A DNA stretch of 64,000 bases from Taudactylus pleione. Its lineage: Eukaryota; Chordata; Amphibia; Anura; Myobatrachidae. Positions 11,814 to 24,330 of this stretch are shown piece after piece. A model generated the notes under the pieces. That model did not search any database. It was not told where the DNA came from and saw nothing but the letters and a program-made list of their open reading frames with translations. The stretch covers positions 55,078,001 to 55,142,000 of the forward strand of contig JAUIMM010000200.1 of the NCBI GenBank assembly GCA_031769625.1, written 5' to 3'. Both the position numbers and the translations under genes were made by a program. Numbering within the stretch: position 1 is the stretch's first letter; the number at the start of each line of letters is the position of its first letter.

Positions 11814-12659
11814 CATCGGCAGACCAGGATTGGCAGTAACTATTAGAACGGAACATAAATAAAACTCATCATTCTGACAAATGACGGACATTTCTCTCGT
11901 GTAGGTTGTGTCAAGCTTTTCAAGCAATGGCTCCTGAAATCTACCTGTATTATCCACAGCCACCACAACCAAGATATCTTTTGCAGATAGAGTCTCAAGA
12001 GGTTCCCCAAACAGTAATCGTTGGTGCAAAGCAGGGGCGGATTGGGCCGCCGGGAAAGCAGGAAAGTTCCCGCTGGGCCGGCCACATTAACCCCTTTGCT
12101 GGACTGGCCGAGACTGCCGGCCAGGCTGGGCAGACACTGACTGCCGGCAGCCGTGGTTCTAGTATTGGCATTTTGCTATGGAACACAAGTTACGGAAACC
12201 GGAAGATCCCGGCCCCACCATCAGTCTGCAGTGTCCCCCCTCTATCGGCCTCCGCCGTCTGCCGTCAGCTCCCCTCTCTGTGGCATGGTCGCAGCTGGGT
12301 TGGCCCATTCCTTCTCCTGGGGCTGCGGGAGATGACGTGGACCATGCAAGGAGGTGGGCACGGGTGTGCGGTGCAGCTGTGCCTGGGATGGAGTAGGAGC
12401 CGCAGGAGCGGGACAAGGTGGCAGGGGCTTTCTAAACATACTTACTCTGGCTATCAGCGCTGAGAGAGGGGAGGCAGCCGGGACCCATGAGCTGAGGTGA
12501 TAGTGGAGTATGGAGGTAATTCCTGTTCAGCTTCTTCTTCCACTCCCATCCTGCCCCCTTACTCCCACCACTACAGCTACCCTGCTCCACACAAGGAGAG
12601 AAACAAATGTAAAGCAAAGAGTTCTATGAAAACATTTATATATACACTTCTGAAGTAAT

Positions 12660-12965
12660 AAATGACATATCCACTTATAATAGTCAAGATTAGCATGTCC
12701 TGCCCCTGCCACTATTACTGGAATCCTGACCCTTCCTCTGAAGTACTACTACTACTCCCAGCCTGTCCCACATTGCTACTGCTCCAAGCCTGCCCCTGCT
12801 CTGCCATTACGAATACTCCCATCCTGCCCCCTGATCCACACTACTACAACTCCAGTCCTGCCCCCTGATCTGTGCTACTACTTCTTCCATCCACCCCCCT
12901 ATTTCCCACTACTACTACTCCCATCCTGCCCCCACTTCTGACTACTACTCCCATCCTGCCCACTG
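12660..12965. repeat. Diverged minisatellite in the hAT element
   Basis: Units of about 28-35 bp resemble CCTGCCCCCTGATCCACACT and ACTACTACTCCCATC. Confidence 0.7.
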
Positions 12966-12984
12966 CAGGGACATACACTGCTTT

Positions 12985-13925
12985 TGTTGCAGAGGTCAAT
13001 TAGTTTTTATTGATTTTCCTACAAGGGCCAATGTGTATTTTTTTCCTGTGGGGGACCAGTGTGTTTTTTTTTTTATTTTAACCTGTCGGAGGTCAATGTG
13101 TTTTTTTTTTCCTGTGTGGGCCATTGTGTTTTATTGATTTCTGTAGGAGCCAATGGGCTCAGTTCTATTAAACGCGAAGTGAATAGCGCCGGGAATGAGC
13201 TACCGGAGTTATTCAATTAATCGTGCTGCTAAGCCTGATTAAGGATTTCTTCTCTCATCCCTCATGGGATGCGAGCATAAATCCGACAAAAGTCCAGGCG
13301 CGATGCTGTTTTCTGCCCTTAGCGCGACGGAAATAGTATCGCGCCGGGAAGTTTAGTCGGAGAATGCCAGTTCTCACAACTAAACACCCTGTTTAAGGTG
13401 CGAGGGGGTGGGAAAACCGTCATTCTCCGACCTAACAACGCGTTAGTTGAATCGAGCCCATTGTGTTTATTATTTCCAGCGGCGACCAATGTGTTTCATT
13501 TTTTTTCTGTGCGGGCCAATGTGTATTTTTGGGGGGGCCAGTGTGTGTTTTATTTTTTCCTTGTGGAGACAATTGTGTGTGTTTTTTTTTTTCTATCGGG
13601 TGTCAATGTGTGTTTTTTTTTTTTCCTGTGGGGATCAATGTATTTAAACTTTTTTGTGAGGGCCAATGTGTTTTTTTTTTTTTTTCCTGTAGGGGTCAAT
13701 GTGTTTGTCTGGTTATTTTTTGTGGGGGCCAGCGTGTGTTTTATTTTATTTTTTGTTGAGGCTAATGTGTTTTATTTTTTTCCTGTAGGAGCCAGTGTGT
13801 TTTATTGTTTCCTGTGGGGTCAAATGTTTTTTTTTTCCCTGTCGGGGTTCAATGTGTTTTTTTTCTGTAGGGGTCAAAGTGTGTGTTTTTTCCTGTGAGG
13901 ACCAATGTGTTTTTTTTTTTTCTTA
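12985..13925. repeat. T-rich minisatellite, unit about 30 bp
   Basis: The unit is of the form CCAATGTGTTTTTTTTTCCT followed by GTGGGGG. It is interrupted at 13,154-13,460 by a MITE. The long plus-strand frames here (up to 166 codons of Phe, Val and Cys) are translations of this repeat and are not genes. Confidence 0.85.
13154..13460. repeat. MITE nested in the T-rich minisatellite
   Basis: It starts TGGGCTCAGTTCTATTAAAC and ends CGCGTTAGTTGAATCGAGCC plus CA. The tandem repeat resumes on the other side, which shows the insertion clearly. Confidence 0.8.
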
Positions 13926-14721
13926 TGCATTATTTCTGCGCATGTGTCTGAGTTGCAGTGCGGATTCAGTCACATGCACCAAGAAGTGTATTAGAAATGT
14001 GTTGGGTGTTCAGGGCTGGCTATAGAGATGCTGAATTGCCCACATTGGAGGCCATACTCCATAGTTCCAATCGTCTTTAGACACAAACAGAGGGGGTCTC
14101 AGTCCTTGCATATTCGGACTCAGGGCTGTACACCAGGGAAGGGCATTATAGGCTCATTAGGTTGAAGTCACAGACAGCAGTAGAAGATGCAAAGATGGCT
14201 GCAACTGTGTCCTACTCAGAATCAGGCCCTATAAGAAGGGATCCCGCCCCTATTGATAGACCTCACCACCTCAACAGACTCCGCCCCATTAGGGCTGCTT
14301 TCATAAATTTCCCGGGCTGGTTTTCTGTCCCAATCCGCCCCTGGTGCAAAGGGTCCAAGATCAAAATCAGCTTTGGAACCCATGTGTGTCTACTTATACC
14401 ACTGAGCTTGCTTATCTATCATTGCTTTTTATTCATGCCTGGGATCTTTAACCCAAAGGGAAAAAAGCAAATACGTGGTGCAGCACAACGCTAATGTCAC
14501 TGTGAGGAGCGCTGCAATACATCCGAGGCAGTGTACTGGGGACATTTTATTTTTTGTTTTTAATCAAGTTTAGGCATGATGCTTCACATAATATTGTCAT
14601 ATTTCAAGCAATATCATTTCAATTTCTGTTGAACTTTGATGTCTGTCTTATTTTTCATGACCTTCACTGTTTATCAGCTCTTTAATCAAGCAGCGCCTGA
14701 TAGCAGAAAATGTCATTCTTA

Positions 14722-15017
14722 AGCTGGGTACACACCTAACAGATATATCTGAGCAACTGTCATCTGACTGCAGGTTCCACTGGCCAGGAGGCGTGTCACG
14801 CCCCCCTCCCCGCGGCCGCTGCTGTAAGTGTACGCCGCCCGCGCACACAGCACGATGCCCCAATATATCTGCAGATATATTGGGTATTGTCTGTGTAGCA
14901 CGTCCGAAGCGATAAGTCTGAGAACTATGTCATTCACAGACATATCGCTGGTACACACTGGCCGACGCACACATGATGTATTGGCCGATCAATTGATTTG
15001 CCAATGAGTACCCAGCA
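14722..15017. repeat. MITE with TTA target duplication
   Basis: The ends AGCTGGGTAC and GTACCCAGCA are nearly inverse and are flanked by TTA on both sides (14,719-14,721 and 15,018-15,020). A 3-bp TTA duplication fits the PIF/Harbinger superfamily; this assignment is inference. Confidence 0.75.
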
Positions 15018-15020
15018 TTA

Positions 15021-15881
15021 CACATGGTAACATGTTGTTATCCCACACAATTAATGTATCTGATCCTCTTAATAGGTACTTTTGTGCCAGCTAGAGTTTG
15101 GCCAGCAGTGGGTTCAAGTTGATGGTGGTGTGACGGAAGACATGTTACCAAAGAATGGTAATGTATTGCAATATTATACATATGTTGGATACTATTTTTT
15201 TTTTTTTCAAGTTAAATTCATTCCATACGTGTATTTTTGGTATAATGTATTTATTAGCAAAGTTATACAATTGTTAGTAATTTTCCAAACAAGCTAAACG
15301 CTATTGTGCCAGTCTCTGATGCAGCTGTAAAATAATTATAGGCCACAGTGTCTAGAGATTTGCATAATGTGTCATCCACAGTTAATGTAATATAGGACAA
15401 TAGTAACAAACAATCCACCTATTTTTTACATAGGACAAAGGAATAGAAATATTTTATTTCCTCACATGGACAGCGCAAAAATAATGTTACTTCCCTAGTA
15501 ATTAAAGCACGAAATGAGCATGTACTGACTCATATGTACACTGACAGCTGAATACCTTTCAATGTTAATGTTTTTCTTTGTGTTGTTTGGCAGGTGTAAG
15601 TGATTAATGCGAGCATATTTTTTATTTGCAAGTCATAATTTATTGTGTTTTTGTATTTTAAAAGGTTATCCTGCTGTAGACAGAAAATGTTCCACATATT
15701 TGACTTTCATAATAAAGTTTTGAACTTGTGGGAATTTAACAGCTCAAAAATACAGAGAAATGTTACAAATCACTAAGTTTTGGCAACTTTTGTAAGTGCA
15801 AGTGCACCTGTCATTATAATTTAGAAATGTTTGAACTATTTGAGCAAGTTCAAAATTTTATTGAAGCAAGTCAGTCTAGCA
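15021..15881. other. Unassigned AT-rich DNA
   Basis: No open frame over 71 codons and no recognised repeat was seen. Confidence 0.5.
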
Positions 15882-16200
15882 CAGTGGTTACCAAACTGTG
15901 CGCCGTGGCACACTGGGGTGCCTCAGGACACTTGCAAGGGTGCCTGAGGTTGGTGGTCCAGCCCCAAATCAAATTATTCATGGTCAATGTAATGTAAATA
16001 TGTGGACAAACCGAAGCTGAAACCGGTCCACAACCACATAACTGAACCTAAGGATGAGAGGTAAGCACAATTTACTTCACTTTACTAGTTTACTAAAAAA
16101 AATTCTGAATTTCTCAATAACACAGGTTTGACTTAGAGGTGCCATGAAACAATGCTGATACTCTAGGGCGCCGTGATTCAAAAAAGTTTGGGAACTTCTG
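15882..16200. mobile_element. Non-autonomous hAT element, 319 bp, 8-bp duplication
   Basis: It starts CAGTGGTTACCAAACTGTGC and ends GTTTGGGAACTTCTG, a common hAT terminal pattern. The exact 8-bp duplication GTCTAGCA lies at 15,874-15,881 and 16,201-16,208. Confidence 0.92.
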
Positions 16201-16639
16201 GTCTAGCAGTTTAAAACAGTCCGTATACTGTATGTTGGTGCTGATTGATTTGAAGTAGAAACCAAATTCTGAAACTGAATTTAAAATGTCAACCGAAGTT
16301 TGGAAGTTTGGAAGAGTCCATTGAAGCTGTTTGGTATTTGCTGTAGTTGCATTCTGTAGGCAATATAATTAAACGTAAGTTGTTCGACAAACATCAAATT
16401 CTTTCACCATACTGTACATCTAGCTCGTTCAGCAAATATTTGAAACATATTTCAAGCAAGTTCTATGGTTGACAAACATGTGACACATCAAACAGGATTA
16501 CAGTTAAACATTGGACAGGCTCAAACGGGTTTCAGTCTTTTTGAACAGCCTTGAATTTGTTCGAACCAGGTCAAATCTATCAAACTTGCAAAAGTTAAAC
16601 AATTTCCAGTAATCTATCAAACATTTTACATAGTTTACG

Positions 16640-17371
16640 TTGAATACACAAAATAATCTGTACCTATTTTTGCACCTATTTTTGAGATGCTGTTATTACT
16701 ATGAATAGGTGTCGAAAAAAAGTGCAAAATCGCTATTTAGGGGTGCAAAGGTGGAAAAAACACTCTGCACCCTTGGGACAGGCCCCTAAAGGATAACAAA
16801 TGACTTAGCAAAAGGGGGCAAAAAAGTGCAAAGTGGGGGTATAAACTTAAACACTAGAGAAATAGACTTTTGGGGGGTCTGCAAGTATGGGTGAGGTATG
16901 TTTTGGATTGCAGGTGCTTGTTGCAGGTGCGTTTTGTACATTTTTTTAAACTTTACTTTAACGACTTTAAACCATGCTTGCACCCATTTTCAAGTACCCC
17001 AAATTTGACAGGACAACTTATTTTATCCAAAATAAAATGCTTAATGCTATTCTTCACCACTAGTGCAAAGACGCTAATTAGAAGAAATTGACACACCTTA
17101 AGTACCCCAAATAGCTTTATTAGGGCTATTCGGGGGCATGTACATTTATCCACAATGTTAGTGCATCTTTTAGGGGGTATCAGGCAATTCTGACAGTACT
17201 TTTCGGCTGGTTTGCATTCGCCAGGTTGCGTTTTCGAGTGTTTTGGAATTGAATACGGCGAATAGCTGGGGCGTGCATGATAAGATTCTACAGCTAAAAT
17301 ATGCGATGTAGGCGAAAAGTCCGGCATGCGAAAAAGTATAGCGGGTGCAAAACTAATTAAATACGGCCCTA
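16640..17371. repeat. Truncated relative of the element at 22,131-23,004, opposite orientation
   Basis: CTCTGCACCCTTGGGACAGG, TGCACCCATTTTCAAGTACC and TGCTATTCTTCACCACTA match the reverse complement of the later element. The right end reads AATACGGCCCTAT. The left terminus is missing. Confidence 0.7.
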
Positions 17372-17744
17372 TGGTGGGCATATGCAGATATTATGAGTTG
17401 AATGCACAATACAGCCGTAGTAAACAATGTGAGTTTTGTTCATAAAATGTATTCTGGAAAGAGATTTTCTAATTGGCTTCAATAGTGAAGATCGTATAAT
17501 TGGAACCGCACTAAAATTATGTCAAACTCAAAAACTAAAGTTGTATAACTCTCCAGTGTTGGTAGATCAGACTTTGCTCAGTACCTGAAGAGGATGTCTT
17601 TGGATCTTTCTATGCACATTTCACAGTGCCAGTTCAGTTATTAGGGACTTATTTACTGTATAAGCAAACTAGACATTTCCATAGGACGCAGTTTTATGTT
17701 GTTTTTTTATTTTTTTCAGTCTAGACTCAGTGTTTTCTAGACTC

Positions 17745-18110
17745 AGGGCAAAATTTACTAAGTGGCGGTTTGACGGCGGTTTCTATTCTATTCTAAACCA
17801 TGGCGGTTTGGTGGCGGTTTCTACTCTATTCGAAACCCCTGGGGTTTGGTGGCGGTTTTGCAGTGGTTTCTAAATGACAGCCCTGTTTTTTTCTATTCTA
17901 ACATGTGTTTTGATGGCAGTTGTGCAGCGGTTTTGGCCTTAGTAATTCTGCAGAAAGTAAAACCGCCGCCAAACCACAGTCAAAACACATTTTAGAATAG
18001 AACAGAACAGTGCTGTCATTTAGAGACTGCTGCAAAACCACCACCAAACCCCCGGGGTTTAGAATAGAATAGAAACCGCTGTCAAACCGCCGCTTAGTAA
18101 ATTTTGCCCT
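17745..18110. repeat. Foldback element, about 366 bp
   Basis: The arms AGGGCAAAATTTACTAAG and CTTAGTAAATTTTGCCCT are inverse, and the inversion continues through most of the element (GGCGGTTT / AAACCGCC motifs). TCA on each side of the GGGC/GCCC ends could be a 3-bp duplication. Confidence 0.85.
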
Positions 18111-18487
18111 CAGTGTTACTGTATCTTGAATTTATTATTTTCTCAGTAAAATTAATTAACAGGGGGGTGTTGTACAGAGGACCGTGACAATGTGCGCCGC
18201 ACTTCTACTCACTTAAGGAGCATTATAGTAATGCATTGCATAGAGCTTTGTCAACTGTACTGAACATCTATGAAACTAATATAAACAAAATGTTAAATTA
18301 TGGCACTTGAAATGACGGTGATCATGAAGTCCTTCAGTATTAGTCAATAACATCTTTTTCTGTATTTTCTAGTGCAGAATTGTACAAAAGTCAAAATAAT
18401 TATTATAATAATTGTGAATGTCAATATCAAAATAATAATGGGTACAATTTCGTGTATGCATTTAATATACAGTACATGTTTCTTAGG

Positions 18488-18913
18488 AGTGGGATTGAAA
18501 TGCCGGCGGTTCAAATCCCGACAGCGTGAGCACAACAGCAGGAAATCCAGACAGTGGCAATTAAGTGATCTAATTCTCCTGTCTCCCCTCCTAACCCTAC
18601 CTTAGTGGTGCCTAACTCTAACCTCCCCCGGGGGGGTGCCTAACCCTAACCTCCCCCTTACCGCTCCCTAAACCTCCCGGGGGGGCCTAACCCTACAACT
18701 ACCCCCTAGGGGTGCCTAATCCCGCTAACTGCCCTAAACCTACTTAACCCTCCCCCCCTGCGGCTAACAGGACGGGAGCCCAGAACTTGCCTCGTTCTGG
18801 AACGCGTCGTCCTAGATTCTGGCGTTGGGATTATGATAGGCGTCGGTATTTCGACGCCTATCATAAATCCTTTGCTGGCATTCTGCAGTCGGGATTGTGA
18901 CCATAACTACATC
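18488..18913. repeat. Inverted-repeat element with CCTAACCCTAACC-type interior
   Basis: The left GGGATTGAAATGCCGGCGGT and right CTGCAGTCGGGATTGTGACC ends are loosely inverse. The interior carries repeated TGCCTAACCCTAACCTCCCC. The relative at 37,469-38,230 shows the same plan. Confidence 0.6.
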
Positions 18914-19509
18914 CCATTTCTGATATCTTTCTGGAAGTAAGCCAGTGTAAATCTGCATGAGAAAAATAGAAAAAGGTTTTCTGCGGCATTGAGCCCATTT
19001 TCACTGTAAGGGAGCACAGAGACATTTTGTTCTGTCCGATAATAAGAAACACTGTGTGCAGCCATTCCTTGTTCTTAAGAAATAGACTGCACATAACTCA
19101 TGTAAGGACATAAACACGTCTGTTTTTATGTATGTGTCTTATCTGATCCACTTTATGATAGGAGAATGGACAAAAAAGGTTTTAGGGAGACAGCAGAGAT
19201 AAGGGGAAGTGCACAATATTTAACTTTTTGCCTGTCACTGCTGGAACATTTAGTTCTGTAGTGGTCAAACTGTGTATGCATGGTCACTGTTAATTCATAG
19301 AGATTAATTATCTATAATATATCTGGGAAACAAAGTGACACTGCTGCCTTACAGAACTGGGGTCAAGCGGTCAGTTCCCCACCAAAGAACGATCCATATG
19401 GAGTTTGTATGTTGTTATAATTTATCAATACAATTACAGTCACGCCTCCCAGCGATGACTCAAACCCTAGTTTTGCTTTTGCTTCTTGTTATTTACAGTG
19501 GGGAAAGCT
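18914..19509. other. Unassigned DNA
   Basis: No gene or repeat that I recognise. Confidence 0.4.
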
Positions 19510-19722
19510 TTCTGGATGTTCTCCCGGGATCGGTATGAAATACCGCCGGCGTCCGGCTTACCTTTGATCAGTATGCTGGGCGTCGGGCTCCCAGCGTAGG
19601 TAAAATGACAGGTGTCGGGATTTCGATGCCTGTCATTAGACCCTTGCTGGGATTAGAAGATCAGGATGCCGACGGTCGGCATTTAGGCCGTCGGCATCCC
19701 GTCTGCATACCGTTCTCCCTAA
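19510..19722. repeat. Short inverted-repeat element, GGATGCCGACGGTCGGCAT group
   Basis: A palindromic block (GGATGCCGACGGTCGGCATT and its inverse) lies near 19,663-19,700. The outer ends CGGGATCGGTATGAAATACC and GCATACCGTTCTCCC are partly inverse. Confidence 0.55.
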
Positions 19723-19848
19723 CTGAGGCCTCAGCGCATGCACAAATCTAGCAGGAAAGGAGGAACATGCAGGGTGACAGGGGAGTGATCTGAAAAAATC
19801 CCTCTCGACACATTATCTCTTCTCTCCAGAGGGTCTGTTATTACATAT

Positions 19849-19998
19849 TGGTGGGGATGTGTCAAACCTTCGTGAAAGATAAAGTTGAGAAATTACTCAT
19901 ATCAGCCAATCAGCTTGCAATCTATATAGAAGTTGGCTGGTTGCTATGGGCAACTCCTCCACTTTATCTCTATTAAAGGTTTGATACATCCCCCCCAT
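19849..19998. repeat. Foldback MITE, about 150 bp
   Basis: The arms GGGGATGTGTCAAACCTT and AAGGTTTGATACATCCCC are inverse. The interior has CAGCCAATCAGCTTGCAATC and GGTTGCTATGGGCAACT. Confidence 0.8.
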
Positions 19999-20055
19999 CA
20001 TGAGATGGCTTAAGCTAAAGAGTACAAGGTGACACAAGAACATTGTTAACATACA

Positions 20056-22010
20056 CGGGCCGGTTCTAGGTATTGTGGAGCTCAGGGCGAAAGTTCCCAG
20101 TCGCGCCCCCCACTATTTTATAGATGGTGTTCCCCGGAAAGGGGGTGTGTCCTTGCAGAACACCCGCAATTCATCACACATTGGGGTGTGCCCAGCACTT
20201 ACACAGGTGCTGGGCTTCCCCCCAAGCTCTCCCCTCACAGTGAATAATTTCCGTACTTAGTAATGCTCTTTATAACACATTGTCACACGCAGTAATACCA
20301 TTATAACACATTATTCCACATGCATTAATGCCCTTTATAACACGTCACATGCAGTAATGCCCTTTATAACACGTCACACTCAGTAATGCCCTTTATCACA
20401 CATTATGCTGCACGCAGTAATGCCCTTTATCACACATTATGCCGCATGCAGTAATGCCCTGTATAATACATGATCCCCAATTAAAATTACACCACACAGT
20501 AGTCCCTTACTCATGTTATAACACACAGTTGTGCCCCTTTTACACAATGCCCAAATTAGTGCCCCTTATACGTGATGCCCACCGAAGTAGTGTCCCTTAT
20601 ACAATGCCAACAGTATAGTGCCCCCTACACAAAGCTCCCAGGAGTGGTGCCTCCTATGCAGTGCCCACAGTAGTGGTGCCCCTTTTGCAGTGCCCCCAAT
20701 GTTATGTCCCCTATAGTAGTGCCCCCAATAGTAAATGCCCCATTAGTAATGCCCCTATTAATAGTGCCCCCAGTGGTAATATCCCCTATAGTAGTGCCCC
20801 CAATAGTAATGTCCCCAGTGGTAGTGCCCCCATTGGTAGTAGCCCCTATAGTGGTGCCCCCAATGATAGTGCCTATAAAAAAAATACAGTTTAAAATACA
20901 AACACAATACTTAGCTTAAGCCCTGCTCCTGCATCCGCTGCCGGCAGCCACATCTGTGGCTCCGGCTCCCTCCAGTCCTCCTGTCTGGGGTCCTCGTCTC
21001 CTCTTCAGGTGGGGGTCCGTCTCCCGGGTCTTGCTGCGGGACGGGCTTCTCCTCGGTTGCTACTCGGGGTCCACACTGGGTCATACTTGGCTCTGCCTGG
21101 CATCCCGGTGTCTTCCATCCTCCTCTGCACCGTGGTCCACAGCGCTCCACTTGGCACCTGGGCTGCTTCTTCCAGTCTGCGCTGTTCCAGATACTGCTTC
21201 TCACAGATCCTCCGGGGCACACCTGACACCGGCTTCTACATGGCAGCTTCATTCTGCAGGGTCTTCCTTGCTGCTGGGCAGCTGCCTCTCCGGCAGGGGG
21301 ACACTCCTCCTCAGCCGAGTTTTACTCTCCAGGGACAGCAGCAGCACTCTTGTCCTTGGCAGCGCTCTTCAGCGGGGTCTGTGAATCACTGGACTGGTCT
21401 GGCCGCTCCTCCTAGAATTAGATTAGTTTATACTTACCTTAAGGATGATAGGGATTTCCTTCTCTGTCGGGTTGCTGCTGTCGGGATTAGAACAGTTGGC
21501 CGTGCGGCCGCCAGTAAATCATATTGATTCTCTACAGGTGCATTACTATGGGGGCTTTACCTCAGGGGGCATTACTATATGGGCACTACTACAGAGGCAT
21601 TACTATGGGGGCATTACCTCAGGGGGCAGGGCTGCCATCAGAAATGATGGGGCCCGGTACTGACAAAATAGGCAGGGCCCCCCTCCCTGGGGGATGAGGG
21701 GCACAGGGCTGGGAAGGCTGGCTGGACTGGGGGGGCACAGGGCTGGGAAGAATGGCTGGACTAGGGGGCACAGGGCTGAGAAGGCTGGCTGGGCAGGCTG
21801 GCTGGACTGGGAGGGGCACAGGGCTGGGAAGGCGGGCTGGACTAGCAGGGGGCATTACTATAGGGGCACTGCTGCAGGGGGCATTACTATAGGGGACTAC
21901 TACAGGGGGCATTACTATAGGGGCACTGTGCAGGGGGTGGCATTATGTGTAAAGAGCATTACAATATGAGGCATTATGTGTAAAGGACATTACAATATGT
22001 GACATTATAT
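20056..22010. repeat. Block of truncated hAT-like ends and several minisatellites
   Basis: The left edge GGGCCGGTTCTAGG resembles hAT termini. Minisatellites follow: CAGTAATGCCCTTTATAACA units (20,240-20,500), AGTGCCCCCAATAGTAATG units (20,640-20,880), GGGGGCATTACTATAGGGGC units (21,536-21,640 and 21,845-21,950) and GGGCACAGGGCTGGGAAGGC units (21,700-21,840). A second hAT-like start (CAGGGCTGCCATCAGAAATG) lies near 21,627. The open frames of up to 172 codons near 20,956-21,527 are GC-rich and overlap on both strands. I recognise no protein there. Confidence 0.65.
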
Positions 22011-22130
22011 GTACAGTGTAATAAGTTTGTTCTGTTGATATTTGTAATTTTAATAAAATTATTTGGACATTTGATGGTTTTATTTAAGTAACCTTAGCTA
22101 ATATTATTAAGGGATGGATATTAAGTGTAT

Positions 22131-23004
22131 GGGCCATATTCAATTTGAGGCAAAAAGTCAGTTGCCGGACTTTTTGCCGTCATCGGAGGTTTTGCAAGTG
22201 AAAAGTTATCGCGCGCGTCCCTGCGTCCCTGCGTCCCTGCGTCCCTGCGTATCCCCGCATTCAATTTGGAGTAAAAAACGTGACCCGGCAAAAAGGTAAT
22301 GTGCGAAAAGTCCTGTCATTTTTGGCCAAATCAGCGTGACACCCCCCAAAAGATAGTCTGACATGGGGGATAACTACTGTATGGGTACCCCTGAATAGTC
22401 CTGCTAAAGGTATTTGGTCTTAATAGGTGCTTTTAGCGCCTTTGAGATAGTGGTGAAGAATAGCATTTAGCAACATTTTTTTGGAAGGATAACTAGTCCC
22501 ATCAAATCTGGGGTACATGAAAATGGGTGTAAGCATATTTTTAAGTGACTGAAGTGAAATTGTAAAAATTGTGAAAAATCCACCTGCTGCAAACACCTGC
22601 AATCAAAAAAACACCTGGGGCATATTTGGGGACCCCCCTGGAGTCTATTTTGCTAGTTTAAAAGTGTGTCCCCAAATTTTTTTTAAGCCCCCAAAATGAA
22701 AATATCTTTTTTGGGGTATCCTTTGGTATTTTTTTTATTTTTTTGGCACAGAATACTTTTAGGGGCCTGTCCAAGGAGTGCAAGGTGCTTTTTACAAGTC
22801 TGCACCCCACAACCCCTATTCTGCACTTGTTCTTACCACCTATTCAGTGGGGATACTTTTTTGCTGGGTTCGAACCTCTGACTTTCCGCACCTGCGAAAA
22901 GTCATCCAAATTGAAAACGGGGATAAGTGAGAATAGCGAAAATGATGTCATCGGCGATAAAGTATCGCCAATAACAGGTTTTCGCCTCAAATTGAATATG
23001 GCCC
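22131..23004. mobile_element. Inverted-repeat DNA element, 874 bp
   Basis: The left GGGCCATATTCAATTTGAGG and right CCTCAAATTGAATATGGCCC ends are perfectly inverse over at least 21 bp, flanked by TAT on both sides. There is no transposase. A reversed relative lies at 16,640-17,371. Confidence 0.88.
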
Positions 23005-24330
23005 TATGATGGGTAGGGGGGAAGGTGACAAATTACTGTCTTGACCCGGATGACAAAAATGCTAGTTTTGGCGCTGCTCCTATACCTAAAAATTGCTTCA
23101 TACAAGCAACAAGTTTGAGCCCACTCAGACAACTGATTAAAATGATAGAAGTGATAATATATTTTTGTGGGAGGGAAGGGGGGAGTGTGAGAAGTCCCCA
23201 GAAATATATGTTTAAACATTAAACTGGAAATATTAATGATTTTGTACTACAGTATGCATCATCTATTAATTCACTGTAGCAAGGCTTTGTCAGGCTATTA
23301 ATACTAATACTTTGCAGATTATTAACTTTTCAACTTTTTCAAGGGTACTCCTGTTCCTGTTAAATAATGATGTAAAGCTGCTTGTACTTATATCTTACAC
23401 ACTGTATTCAGACTTCAGAGTTACATAATTATTTGTCTTCAAAAGACATTCAATTTCATGCTTTAAGCGTTTCCTTCAATCACAGTATAACATGAAAGCA
23501 TCAGAGCTACCTCTATAAAGAGATGCAAAGGTAAATGGTAATGTTGGATATTTAAATATCAAGTAGCTAAACAAGAAAAAATTAGAGCTGCACTACCATC
23601 CGGGAACATATTTTTCTGATGTGTCTTCTAACCCCAGCCAGAATCCCAGGGGCTGCTCCATGCAGCCATTGGCGTATCTATAATGGGTTTAGGGTGTGCA
23701 GTGCACATGGGCTTCTGGGGCCACACCATGCACACAGCCTGCATGAATTAATCTGCTTACCTTGTGGACAGCACCATATATAGTGTGGAAAATCGCGCCA
23801 CCACTTTTTCCCTGAGATTTGCACATGTGCAGTAGACAGTGATAGAGCTCATGCGCTGGTGAGAAGGTTGAGGGTCCACATGGATTGTGCACATGGGCCA
23901 CATCTGATGATGAGACTCCTCAGCATGTAGCTACTTTCCCCAAGTCTTTTCGGAAATACTGTAAACAATACATTCATAAAACTCACCATCTTTAATGACA
24001 ACAGTAGATTGTATGTGTAAAATCCAATCATAAGCAGTTTCTGATTGAGGTTTGTGATTATTCCTCCTGCTCACACTCATAAACTCGATTTTTCATCCCG
24101 GCTATGAGACAAATGAAAGAGCTGCAGGGTTCATTTCTAGCCTGATCCTGTTTTTCACAATTTTACGGAAGTCTAAGGCAGTAGATGTTAAAAATATCTC
24201 ATGTGTTATGCAACCTAATGTAGAATACCCCATAATCCTCAATGGGGACTGCAGCCTGGAGTAGTTTATCTAGCTCCAAAAAGAAGTGCCAGTCTGTCAG
24301 TCATTGTTGGGACAGTCACTTATCAGAAGC
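23005..24330. other. Unassigned DNA
   Basis: A possible hAT fragment (ATTGGCGTATCTATAATGGG) lies near 23,668. Otherwise I see nothing here. Confidence 0.45.

Larger units (their letters stand above)
12032..14343. mobile_element. hAT-type element with 8-bp target duplication, filled with repeats
   Basis: The left terminus CAGGGGCGGATTGGGCC and right terminus CCCAATCCGCCCCTG are inverse. The 8-bp duplication GTGCAAAG flanks them (12,024-12,031 and 14,344-14,351), as hAT transposases produce. The interior holds no transposase. It contains two minisatellites and a nested MITE, listed separately. Confidence 0.9.

Noticed and set aside
11906..12463. 185-codon plus-strand frame
   Set aside because: It crosses the hAT boundary at 12,032 and its target duplication, shows no domain, and overlaps several other frames of similar quality.
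13398..13898. 166-codon plus-strand frame rich in Phe, Val and Cys
   Set aside because: It is a translation of the T-rich minisatellite and crosses the edge of a nested MITE.
20956..21527. GC-rich overlapping frames of 113-172 codons
   Set aside because: They are open on both strands in several frames, as expected of GC-rich repeat DNA. They show no motif and no splice structure.
24323..24330. 8-bp target duplication for the element at 24,331-26,667
   Set aside because: Only GAAGC matches on both sides. I therefore rest the hAT-like call on the termini alone.
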